DNA of 64,000 nucleotides, taken from positions 1 through 64,000 of the forward strand of contig DATKPD010000067.1 in NCBI GenBank assembly GCA_035524315.1, in the 5' to 3' direction. The DNA comes from BOG-938 sp035524315. GTDB taxonomy: Bacteria; Pseudomonadota; Alphaproteobacteria; Caulobacterales; Caulobacteraceae. Made by a program: the position numbers and the translations under genes. Positions 38,314 to 46,043 of the stretch are shown here, in pieces. The first letter of the stretch is position 1, and the number at the start of each line of letters is the position of its first letter. The notes beneath the pieces were generated by a model. That model was not told where the DNA came from. It worked only from the letters and a program-made list of their open reading frames with translations, and ran no database searches.

Positions 38314-40184
38314 TGGCCAAGAATGTCCAGCGTCGGAGCCAACTCGTTTCGATCTTCGGCCCCGGCTCAATGATCGACCTGCCAACGCGTTCCGTGATTG
38401 TGGGCGGCTTGGAAACTTGGGCTCTCGACTTCAAGGAGCCGGAAATCGTCGAGCCCCGACTGAGCATGCGCTTAGCGCAGGCGTTGAAGAAGAAGGGCTG
38501 GTTGGCTGAGGACAAGTTCCTAAAGCTGAGGCCGCCACCCGAAGCCGCCGACGCGCAGGCCCGCTTCCATCCCTTGGTCCAGACACCCGTGTTTCCGGCC
38601 TGGTTCGTGGCCGACCGATCTCATGCCGCTGGCGACGCCTCGACCCGCCGCCGGCTGGTGCGCTGGCAGGAACTTGATCCGGGGCAACGCAAGCAAGTCG
38701 ATCTGGAGGATGGCCAGAAGAAGAGTACGGTTACGCCGATCCGCTTTGTCTGCGCCTGCCACCGCGGCCATATTCAAGACATCGATTGGCGGCGGCTTGT
38801 ACACAATGGCGAGCCCTGTCGCGAACCCATGTGGCTGGAAGAGCGCGGCGCCGGCGGCAGCCTGGAAGACACTCGCGTGGTCTGTGGTTGCAAGCGCGCC
38901 GTCTCGCTGAAGGACGCAGAGGCTCCCGGCCGCCTCGGCAAGTGCTGGGGCGAGCGGCCCTGGTTGAGGGAAAGGACGGATCCGGCGGGCTGCGATGAAC
39001 TGCTACGGCTGATGATCCGAACAGCGACCAATACCTATTTCCCGCAGTCGCTCACGGTCATCTCCTTGCCGGCGGAGGACGATGCCCTGGCCCGGATCCT
39101 TAGCGACCTGGGCGAGCATCTAGCGAAGGTCACATCGATCGAACGCCTAGCGACAGCGCGTGAATTCAATCCAGTGGTCGAAAAGGCGCTTGAAGGCTTC
39201 TCCGACGCGGATGTCTGGGACAGGCTGCATGGCCAGCGTGAAGGCGGAGGGAGCGAGACTGGCCAAGGTCCGAAGGTCGCCGAGTTCGATCTCTTCGCCA
39301 ACGGTCAGGCGGAGATCGGGACGAACGTTCCAGATGCAAAACTTTACGCCCAGACCCTGCCGCGCGAGGTGTGGGCCGCGCAGGCGGAGATCGACGTCTC
39401 GGCCGTCCGCAATCTCGTGGCCGTGCACCGACTTCGCGAGGTATCTTGCCTCTACGGCTTCACGCGCTTCGACTCCGCGCCAGTCGGATCAGATGGCGGC
39501 ATTGATGACCTCGAACTGCCCGTCGAGGTAGCCCCGCTTGCGAGCGAACAATCAGTGGACTGGCTGCCGGCCGTAGAACAATTCGGCGAAGGCCTATTCA
39601 TCCATTTCGACAACGATGCGATTGCGCGTTGGCTCCGATCCGACGGGCTAGCTGGTCAGCACGACAAGTTGCTCGCGGCCTATGGCTATTGGGCGCAGAG
39701 GTTCGGCGACAAGGCCCCGGATTTCCCCGGTGAGCCCTACATCCTGCTGCACAGCCTTTCCCACGCGCTGATGTCTGAGATCGCCCTTGAGTGTGGCTAT
39801 CCAGCCAGTTCGCTAAAGGAGAGAATCTACGCCCTTCGAGCGGAGCGGGATGGGGGCGAGTACTCTCGTTGCGGCGTCTTGATCTACACGGCCAGCGCCG
39901 GCGCCCAGGGGAGCTTGGGCGGGCTCGTCGCCACGGCGCCCCAATTTGCATCGATCCTTAAGTGCGCATTGGAGCGCTTAAGGATCTGCTCCAATGACCC
40001 AATCTGCGCGGACCACGAACCCGACGACAAGAGCGGGGACAGGGCTACGCACGGCGCTGCTTGTCATGGCTGCCTGCTAATCGCCGAGACCAGCTGCGAA
40101 ATGCGCAACCTCTTCTTGGATCGCAAGCTCCTAGTTCCGACCATGGCGGGTGGCGAAGGGGCTTTCTTCTGCGAAAACAGCTGA
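38313..40184 (+). CDS. drmB: DrmB-like DUF1998 protein (DISARM core)
   Basis: 623 aa. N-terminal QLVSIFGPGSMIDLP is typical of DrmB. Cysteine clusters occur at CACHRGH (near 149), CGCKRA (near 192) and, at the C-terminus, CHGCLLIAETSCEMRNLFLDRKLL, the DUF1998 zinc signature. The ATG at 38313 shares a base with the drmA stop (TAATG), implying tight coupling and stoichiometric production with DrmA. The longer frame from 38280 lies within drmA. Confidence 0.9.
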   Translation: MAKNVQRRSQLVSIFGPGSMIDLPTRSVIVGGLETWALDFKEPEIVEPRLSMRLAQALKKKGWLAEDKFLKLRPPPEAADAQARFHPLVQTPVFPAWFVADRSHAAGDASTRRRLVRWQELDPGQRKQVDLEDGQKKSTVTPIRFVCACHRGHIQDIDWRRLVHNGEPCREPMWLEERGAGGSLEDTRVVCGCKRAVSLKDAEAPGRLGKCWGERPWLRERTDPAGCDELLRLMIRTATNTYFPQSLTVISLPAEDDALARILSDLGEHLAKVTSIERLATAREFNPVVEKALEGFSDADVWDRLHGQREGGGSETGQGPKVAEFDLFANGQAEIGTNVPDAKLYAQTLPREVWAAQAEIDVSAVRNLVAVHRLREVSCLYGFTRFDSAPVGSDGGIDDLELPVEVAPLASEQSVDWLPAVEQFGEGLFIHFDNDAIARWLRSDGLAGQHDKLLAAYGYWAQRFGDKAPDFPGEPYILLHSLSHALMSEIALECGYPASSLKERIYALRAERDGGEYSRCGVLIYTASAGAQGSLGGLVATAPQFASILKCALERLRICSNDPICADHEPDDKSGDRATHGAACHGCLLIAETSCEMRNLFLDRKLLVPTMAGGEGAFFCENS

Positions 40185-40197
40185 AATAGGGGCGCGA

Positions 40198-41958
40198 ATG
40201 TACGACCTAATCAAAATGCAAATTGGCGCGGATTACTTTCAGCAGCGCTTCTCGAATGACGGCCAGCGCTTTGTGGCTTGGTATCTGCGGAACATCTTAT
40301 TCCGCGACATGAACGAGACCCGCGACGACATCACCGACGGCGCCGATGACAAGCAAATCGACGCCATGGTGATCGACGATGAGAGGTCGCTCGTTCACAT
40401 CGTGCAGGGCAAGTTTATTCAGAGCGGTGTTGTGGACGCTGAGCCCTTACGCGAGGTTTTGTCTTCTTGGATTCAGATAAAAGATCTCGCGCGCTTGCAG
40501 AATGTAGCGAACAGCAAGCTGCAGCGGCGGCTCTCTGAGCTAGCGACGGCGCTTGATGAGGATTACGAGGTTTCATTCGAGCTAATCACCACGGGCACGC
40601 TCACCGAGGCCGCTCGCCATGATCTCGAAGCGTTTCAGCAGGAACTCGCGAGGCTTAGCGAAAACGACAGCTTTGACGCTACGATTCACGTCGTCGAGAA
40701 TGATGAATTACGGCGCCGCTACGATTACGCGATCGAGGCGGACAACCCGACCATCAACTATAAACTTCCGCTAGCTGGATTTCAGTACATGCTCCAGGAA
40801 GTAGCCGGGACGCCTGTGCTCATTGCAACATTGCCGCTCAAGGAATGCATAAAGCTGCCTGGTATCAAGGATGGGACGCTTTTCCAAAAGAACGTCCGCC
40901 AAAGCCTTGGATCCAGCAATTTCGTCAACAAAGGAATCCGTAGTACCATTTTGGGCGACAAACGTTCCGACTTTTTCTTCTTTCACAATGGCGTCACCGC
41001 CCTGTGCCATAAGATGCATGTTGCTGATGAGGTAGCATCACTATCGGGCCTGAGTGTTGTGAATGGTTGCCAGTCATTAAACACCATTCTCTCGTGTAGC
41101 GAAACGGTCAAGAAAGTTGATGACGCTTTCATTTTGTTCAGAATCTATGAAATTCCGCAGCTTGATCGCGCAGACAAGATATCAATTTATACTAATCTAC
41201 AGAGTGCCGTCAAAGCGCGCGATTTGCGCAGCAACGACAAGCGGGTGCTAGCCATCAAGAAGGCCTACGAAATGAAATATCCTTCAGGATATTTCATTTC
41301 GAAGCGCGGGGAAAACGCACCGGCAGACCGCGACAAGTGCCAGGTCGTCGAGCTGTCTGGCTTCGCCAAAGGCCTGATCGCGTGGCATTCGCAGCGCCCG
41401 AACCTTTCTTACGGTGAAACCAAGATTTTCGACAAGTATTTCGAGACGCTATTTAAAAACAAAGATTATGCGCCAGAAAATGTGTTCGCCTTAAACGCTT
41501 GGATGAATGAAGTGCTGAAGACCTGGGTGAACGCAAATCCGTTGAATTTCAACGAGACGCTGTTGGCAATGAGGGCCTACGCTCCTTACCATCACCTTTA
41601 CGCTATCGCGATGTGCTTCTCGATCGGCAACAACCATTCGGAGAAAGTTCCAAGTCCAAGCCGTTCCTATGCGGCTGCGAGCCAGGCAGGCATGGTGGAC
41701 GAGCTGGTCAAGGTCGCCGGGATCAGCCTCAATATGGCGCTGGAGGCCGCTGCGAATGAGCCCCAGGCAGCCAATCGCATGTTTAGTCCCCAGAACTGGG
41801 TCAAGACGAAGACATGTCTGTCTGGCATCAACGGCGCCATCCGCAACTATTTCAATATGTTGCCAATGATGCCAGGCGGCGGCGATATCAAACAAAAGCT
41901 ATCGGCGGCAACGCAATTGAAACCCGAAGATTTTGAATACCGCTGGTCAGCGGACTGA
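40198..41958 (+). CDS. AIPR-family abortive-infection protein in the drmC position
   Basis: 586 aa. AIPR (abortive infection phage resistance) landmarks: FFFHNGVTALC near 260, LSVVNGCQSLNT near 285-296, FRIYEIPQLDRADKISIYTNLQSAVKARDLRSND near 315-350, and an N-terminal part rich in charged residues that may carry a nuclease-like fold (IDAMVIDDERSLVHIVQGKF near 58-77 resembles a D-x-K-type core). The ATG at 40198 follows AGGGG and sits 14 bp after drmB; a GTG at 40150 overlapping drmB is an alternative. GC content falls clearly below drmA/drmB, suggesting a separate origin. Class 1 DISARM normally has phospholipase-D DrmC here; none is present. Confidence 0.82.
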   Translation: MYDLIKMQIGADYFQQRFSNDGQRFVAWYLRNILFRDMNETRDDITDGADDKQIDAMVIDDERSLVHIVQGKFIQSGVVDAEPLREVLSSWIQIKDLARLQNVANSKLQRRLSELATALDEDYEVSFELITTGTLTEAARHDLEAFQQELARLSENDSFDATIHVVENDELRRRYDYAIEADNPTINYKLPLAGFQYMLQEVAGTPVLIATLPLKECIKLPGIKDGTLFQKNVRQSLGSSNFVNKGIRSTILGDKRSDFFFFHNGVTALCHKMHVADEVASLSGLSVVNGCQSLNTILSCSETVKKVDDAFILFRIYEIPQLDRADKISIYTNLQSAVKARDLRSNDKRVLAIKKAYEMKYPSGYFISKRGENAPADRDKCQVVELSGFAKGLIAWHSQRPNLSYGETKIFDKYFETLFKNKDYAPENVFALNAWMNEVLKTWVNANPLNFNETLLAMRAYAPYHHLYAIAMCFSIGNNHSEKVPSPSRSYAAASQAGMVDELVKVAGISLNMALEAAANEPQAANRMFSPQNWVKTKTCLSGINGAIRNYFNMLPMMPGGGDIKQKLSAATQLKPEDFEYRWSAD

Positions 41959-42264
41959 CCAACATCCGCTTCGCTTAAAAAAATAATTTCCGCCAATTTC
42001 GCGCCGATTTTTTCGGTCTTGGGCGCCGGTCGCGCCCGTCCTGGTCCCCGGGATTTATACCCCCCCTCCGCCCACGAGGGCCTGATTTGAACGGGAGGAA
42101 TGGGATGATGGTGCCATCGGGCGATCGAGTTGTTGACAACTCAAGGGTAAGTTCAATCCCTCGCCGGCATTCCTCCCATCAAATTCAACACTCGGAAATC
42201 AAGCAGATTTCTGGGAATTTTGGCCCTACCAATCGTCCCGAACTTGTCCCAGATCGTCCAGGAC
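41959..42264. other. 306-bp structured non-coding gap between convergent AIPR and primase genes
   Basis: No convincing gene. A hairpin GGGCGC-CGGTC-GCGCCC lies at 42021-42037. A compound structure spans 42093-42177: outer 10-bp arms GGGAGGAATG/CATTCCTCCC, an inner GATGG-TG-CCATC hairpin (42107-42118), a GGCGA/TCGCC stem (42120-42124 with 42161-42165), and inside it GAGTTGT-TG-ACAACTC (42127-42142) plus GGG/CCC (42145-42147 with 42158-42160) around a GTTCAATC loop. The fold is cloverleaf-like but does not satisfy tRNA rules. It could be a replication origin for the adjacent primase, a small RNA or a bidirectional terminator. Confidence 0.5.
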
Positions 42265-43851
42265 TTATTCGCCATCTGCCCTCGGCGCGCCCTGGTCGTC
42301 CTCATGCCACGCCCGCTCGCCCACCTCGTTCAGGCGGACGCCGATCCAATAGATGCCGCTTGATTTTTTCCTCTGCAGGCCTCGCTCGCTCAGCCAGCGG
42401 CCGAAGGCGTTCTGGCCCATGACTGTGAAGCCATCTGCGGTAGCCCAACCGCGGTAGGATTTGTAAAGGCGATCAGCGCTTTCGCGAGCTTCCGTGGCCA
42501 GCTCACAGCATTCCTCGAACCAAGTCGCGCAGGGGTCGCTGACCAACCGATATTCGTTTGTGGCTCGGATCACATTCGGCGATGGCGCCAAGTCGCCTCT
42601 CTCGAGCCAATCGCCCCATCCCGCGATCGCCCAATTCAGGATTCCCGATGCTTCCGCCCTAAGTTTGTCGAGCAGGCTCTTGTCCATCTCCTCCTTGGCG
42701 ATCGACACCGGCCACTCGAGCACCATGGTCCGCCGCCAAATCCCCCTGTCGCCACTCTTGATCTTCGGCTTGCGATTACATGAGATGATAAGCTTCCAGG
42801 GCGGCACGAACTCAAACGGTTGCCTAAACATGGCCCGGCAGGGAAAAGGCTCGCCGCCTGTGATCTTCTTCAGCAGGCCTACGGCCAATTGAGCATCAAA
42901 GTCCGGTTCGGACGCCTTCACGAGCCGCACTCCGCTGGCAAGCCGCGCGACGTCAGACGAGTGTTCCGACCCTTTGCGATCCCGGCGAAGGAATGTCTCG
43001 ATGTCGGCGTTAGCGACGTAGTCGCCAAGCGCCGCGGCGACAGCCTCCAGAAACGTCGACTTCCCGTCGCCGCCCTTGCCGTGAAAGATAAAGAAGGCCT
43101 GTTCCATTTGACGACCTGTCAGGCAATAGCCGATTACTCGCGCCAAGAAGGCCCGGTCGTCGGCGTCCGGCATGACCTTTTCGAGAAAGGCTTCGAAGAG
43201 TTGGGCGCGCGCGAGCGGATCATAGCGCGCACCGGCCAACTTGGTGCACAGGTGCGCTCGATCATGGGGCGCTTCAAACTGCACCTCCTGACCATCGCGC
43301 GGCAGATAGAGGGTTCCGTTTGCCACAACCAGCCGATCGGGGTCGGCATCGAAGTCCCTGAGGGGGCGCGTTAACGTGCGTTCGGCCTGCTTCAGCATCC
43401 CCGAAGTTCTGTGGCTGTTTCCCGATTGCAGGCACCAGGTGGCGAAGTGGCGAACCCGCTTCCTGAACGCCTCTGATGACTCTCCCGGCCGGCGTTGGCC
43501 CGCGAAGGCGCGCCGTTCATGGCTGTGCATCCTAGAAGCGGTCATTTGAGCCCGTCGCCCAATTTCGGCTTCCGCGCCGCCCTTATCGAACCTGAACCGG
43601 TGTCCGTCCCAAACGCATGGCCCCCATTCGGGGGTCCAATAGATCTCACCCGGGTTACGAGCCATCAGGCGCTGGGCATTGCCAAGATCATTCGCAGGCA
43701 GGGCGCAAAGGCGGCTATCGAGATCGTCGGGCTCGCTCGAATCCACGTCCGAAATTGCAGCGTCCTCGATAGGATCGCCGTCATCGTCAAAATAGTTCAC
43801 GACGGACGAATCCTGGAACGGCGTGCGGCCGCGATAGGTGTCTTGGGGCAT
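42265..43851 (-). CDS. P4-type phage/plasmid primase-helicase
   Basis: 528 aa. The C-terminal part is a superfamily 3 helicase: Walker A GKGGDGKSTFLEAV near 255-268, the DYVANADIETFL segment, Walker B-like LVKASEPD near 308 and motif C LIISCNRKPKI near 360. A D5-type N-terminal domain precedes it (about 150-245; ATWCLQSGNSHRTSGMLKQAERTL). It is shorter than full P4 alpha and lacks an obvious Toprim primase domain. It would replicate the excised element. Its first 55 nt overlap the AlpA-like gene. Confidence 0.88.
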   Translation of the reverse strand: MPQDTYRGRTPFQDSSVVNYFDDDGDPIEDAAISDVDSSEPDDLDSRLCALPANDLGNAQRLMARNPGEIYWTPEWGPCVWDGHRFRFDKGGAEAEIGRRAQMTASRMHSHERRAFAGQRRPGESSEAFRKRVRHFATWCLQSGNSHRTSGMLKQAERTLTRPLRDFDADPDRLVVANGTLYLPRDGQEVQFEAPHDRAHLCTKLAGARYDPLARAQLFEAFLEKVMPDADDRAFLARVIGYCLTGRQMEQAFFIFHGKGGDGKSTFLEAVAAALGDYVANADIETFLRRDRKGSEHSSDVARLASGVRLVKASEPDFDAQLAVGLLKKITGGEPFPCRAMFRQPFEFVPPWKLIISCNRKPKIKSGDRGIWRRTMVLEWPVSIAKEEMDKSLLDKLRAEASGILNWAIAGWGDWLERGDLAPSPNVIRATNEYRLVSDPCATWFEECCELATEARESADRLYKSYRGWATADGFTVMGQNAFGRWLSERGLQRKKSSGIYWIGVRLNEVGERAWHEDDQGAPRADGE

Positions 43852-44075
43852 GTTTCAGGCGGGGACAGGGACCTGTCGGAGACCTTCCCGTCACGCCCAG
43901 CCGCAGCGGCCTCCATCCACGACGAAACTTCCGCTTCCGGCCAAGCCTTGCGTCGTTCGGAGATGTAGATGGGGCGCGGGAACGTCCCAACCCGAACCAT
44001 CCGGGCGATCTGTGTGCGATGAAGGGTAGTGCGTTCGGTGACCTGACGCTCGGTCAAGAAGCGCTGTGAGTCCAT
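43797..44075 (-). CDS. AlpA-like helix-turn-helix regulator
   Basis: 92 aa. N-terminal MerR/AlpA-type HTH: RFLTERQVTERTTLHRTQIARMVRVGTFPRPIYISERRKAW covers about residues 5-45, then AEVSSWM. AlpA-type proteins activate excision or integrase genes in satellite elements. The C-terminal 40 residues are low-complexity and overlap primase coding sequence, so the functional protein may be shorter. Same strand as the primase. Confidence 0.82.
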   Translation of the reverse strand: MDSQRFLTERQVTERTTLHRTQIARMVRVGTFPRPIYISERRKAWPEAEVSSWMEAAAAGRDGKVSDRSLSPPETCPKTPIAAARRSRIRPS

Positions 44076-44165
44076 GAGTGACGCCTCGGTTGTTTATGGG
44101 CGTCATGGACAATATGCGCGGGCGGGACGCTGTCAGCCAAAACCGAGTCCCCGCAAAACGGCGAT

Positions 44166-44660
44166 TTACGGGGACTCCCTCTGGATCAAGCGCATCGTGG
44201 ATTCGTACCAGGATTTCCATTCGAAGAGCGTGCGGCGGGAGAAAAGAGGCTTTCCCGCCTTGTCTTTGTTGGAATCCAACACTTCCTGCACCGCCGCTTC
44301 AGTCTTGAGCCCTTGACCCTTCAATGCATAGAACTGGTTCAGCGCAGCGCTCCTCAAACGCTCGTTCGCAAGGCGATTCACTCGATTGCCATGTCTCGGT
44401 CTAAAGGAAAGGCTGCAGTGGGTAGTTCTTTGCTCGGTATTAGGCGGGCTTGCGGCTAATTCCAAAAGGTCCAAGAATGATCCGACGCAAGACAATGTCT
44501 CCTGGTCCGCACGGTCTAGGCTCGGGTTGAGGCGACGCTGCAGGTTCCGGAGCCGGGGCAAGGCGCTCCTCATAAATTCGGTTGCTGATTCAACCGAACC
44601 ATCGCCTTCCATGATCGCGAAGCGAGCCTTCCAATATAGATTCGAGAAATCCTCATCCAT
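44166..44660 (-). CDS. Protein of unknown function between integrase and AlpA-like gene
   Basis: 164 aa, soluble and mostly helical, with an Arg-rich middle (LPRLRNLQRRL) and C-terminal RTLFEWKSWYEST. No family recognised. It overlaps the integrase stop by 8 bp, which supports coupled expression with the integrase. Composition is intermediate between the element and the host. Confidence 0.62.
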   Translation of the reverse strand: MDEDFSNLYWKARFAIMEGDGSVESATEFMRSALPRLRNLQRRLNPSLDRADQETLSCVGSFLDLLELAASPPNTEQRTTHCSLSFRPRHGNRVNRLANERLRSAALNQFYALKGQGLKTEAAVQEVLDSNKDKAGKPLFSRRTLFEWKSWYESTMRLIQRESP

Positions 44661-45804
44661 GTTTCGGGCAACCCGCCGCCGCTTCTAAAAGCACGCGATC
44701 AACCTCATTGGCCCAAAGTTGCAGCGCCTCGCGCTTCTCCGCCGCGTAATTGTGGAGGGCGTAGACCCGTGCGGTTACCCCCTTCGGCGAGTGATTGAGC
44801 AGCCTCTCAATCACTTCCGCCAACACCCCGAGCCGCACACAGTGAGTCGCGACGGTTCGGCGAATATCGTGGAACCGCCACGCACTCAGCTCTGGGTTCT
44901 TGATGAAGTCATCCAGCCGCGACTTGGCCCTGGAGTATCCCGAGATGAACGTCACCCCGTCACTGCTCCAGACGTAGGGGCCGAGACGCGGCTGCTGGCG
45001 AAGAAGGGCCACAGCCTGGCTCGACAATGGCACGAGCTGCGCGCGGCCGTTCTTGGTCTGCGTCGCGGGGATCACCCAGGTTGCCGCGTCGAGATCAACG
45101 TCCGCCCAGGCCATGGAGGCGACTTCCGTTCGCCGCTGTCCGGTCAGGATCAACAGGCGCACCCAGCCGCCGAATGGATAGCCCAGGAGCTCGGCGGCGC
45201 GATATAGCCGTGCGACTTCGGCCATCGACAAGAACCGGTCGCGGGGCACATCCACACCCGGCGGAGGGATGGCGTCAGCAGGCGAGGCGTCGATCCAGTC
45301 CCGATAGGCGGCATAGCGCATGACGGTCTTGATGATCGACAGGGCCTGGGCGGGCGCCACCTTGCCGTCGATGCCGTCGATCAGATCGCGCACATCGCCT
45401 CGGGTAATGCTGGCGAGGGCGCGGTCCCGCCAAAGGGGCAGCACATGGATCTCTAGGCGCCGCTGCTGGTTCTTCCAGCTGCTGTTGCGCGCCTTGGCGA
45501 TGTTGTCGATCCAGTGCTGCGCCGCTTCGCCGAAAGTGGGCGTGGTTCGCAGTGCTCCGCGCTTGGCGATTTCAGTCAAAAGAGCGCGGGCCTCGTCGCG
45601 GGCGTCGGCCAATCGCAGCGCCGGATAGGTGCCGAGCGTCTTGTTGATCGGTTTGCCGCCGGCGCGAGTGCGCACGATCCACGCCTTGCGGCCGCCGGCG
45701 CCCACGCGCAACCTCAGTCCGGTAACCAGGTCATCCTTATGCTCCTCCTGGCCCGAAGCAGGCGGCGGGATGGCGGCGACGCGGGCATCGGTGAGGCGGG
45801 GCAT
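44653..45804 (-). CDS. int: Tyrosine integrase (P4-type, DUF4102 N-terminus)
   Basis: 383-aa site-specific recombinase. The N-terminal arm-binding DUF4102-like domain (about 1-90; LRLRVGAGGRKAWIVRTRAGGK, TLGTYPALRLADARDEA) is followed by the core-binding domain (about 90-190). The catalytic set is R in LTGQRRTEVASM (near 230), HDIRR (near 318), H in LLNHS (near 343) and Tyr in HNYAAEKREAL (near 358). P4-type integrases commonly target tRNA genes, as here. Its start lies 2 bp from arm-type repeat CGTTACCTGACAG, suggesting autoregulation. Confidence 0.95.
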   Translation of the reverse strand: MPRLTDARVAAIPPPASGQEEHKDDLVTGLRLRVGAGGRKAWIVRTRAGGKPINKTLGTYPALRLADARDEARALLTEIAKRGALRTTPTFGEAAQHWIDNIAKARNSSWKNQQRRLEIHVLPLWRDRALASITRGDVRDLIDGIDGKVAPAQALSIIKTVMRYAAYRDWIDASPADAIPPPGVDVPRDRFLSMAEVARLYRAAELLGYPFGGWVRLLILTGQRRTEVASMAWADVDLDAATWVIPATQTKNGRAQLVPLSSQAVALLRQQPRLGPYVWSSDGVTFISGYSRAKSRLDDFIKNPELSAWRFHDIRRTVATHCVRLGVLAEVIERLLNHSPKGVTARVYALHNYAAEKREALQLWANEVDRVLLEAAAGCPKHG

Positions 45805-45806
45805 GC

Positions 45807-45845
45807 CGTTACCTGACAGGTCCGGTAGGTAGCGATTTAGGTAAC
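45807..45845. promoter_or_regulatory. Putative integrase arm-type sites, right end
   Basis: CGTTACCTGACAG (45807-45819), GTAGGTAGC (45825-45833) and TAGGTAAC (45838-45845) repeat motifs found at the left end (24719-24770). They lie directly upstream of the integrase start and about 90 bp from the core repeat. Confidence 0.55.
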
Positions 45846-45935
45846 AAAATCCGCCGCAGCATGCAAATCATGCGCGTTATGCTCAGAATAACCCTTTGAT
45901 TTGCTGCCATATGCCCATCATGGGACAAAGTCTGG

Positions 45936-45990
45936 CAACCTTGCCAAGGTTGGGGTCGTGAGTTCGAATCTCATCGCCCGCTCCAAATTT
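45936..45990. repeat. attR: 55-bp direct repeat, displaced 3' part of tRNA-Gly
   Basis: Identical to 24649-24703. It lacks the acceptor 5' strand and D-arm, so it is not a tRNA gene; it is the original chromosomal 3' end pushed away by the insertion. The remaining sequence to 46043 holds nothing I recognise. Confidence 0.95.
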
Positions 45991-46043
45991 ACCAGCAAAC
46001 CGATCGATCTTGCCGCATCCGCGGCGCTTAGCGCTTTAGTCCG

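Larger units (their letters stand above)
24649..45990. mobile_element. 21.3-kb integrative element in tRNA-Gly carrying a DISARM-like defence island
   Basis: The element is flanked by perfect 55-bp repeats of the tRNA-Gly 3' region, with a tyrosine integrase at the right end, an AlpA-like regulator and a P4-type primase. Its cargo spans 24846-41958. No conjugation, capsid or relaxase genes are visible, so it is a satellite-like or mobilisable island. Several parts have lower GC than the host. Excision would leave one intact tRNA gene. Confidence 0.92.

Noticed and set aside
40198..41958. The last operon gene being drmC (phospholipase D)
   Set aside because: No HxK-x4-D motif is present; the protein shows AIPR landmarks such as VVNGCQSLNT instead.
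42093..42177. A tRNA gene in the structured gap
   Set aside because: The loop GTTCAATC lacks a matching 5-bp T-stem, the central hairpin has a 6-nt loop at most, and the outer stem is 10 bp. It does not meet canonical or 8/4-9/3 tRNA geometry.
42087..42422. A 111-codon open frame across the structured gap
   Set aside because: It overlaps the primase 3' end on the other strand, has low-complexity Arg/Pro composition and no ribosome binding site.
45936..45990. A second tRNA-Gly gene
   Set aside because: Only the 3' part from the anticodon stem onward is present; the acceptor 5' strand and D-arm are missing. It is the attR copy.
24624..45990. A prophage
   Set aside because: There are no capsid, terminase, portal, tail or lysis genes; only integrase, AlpA-like and primase functions accompany the defence cargo.
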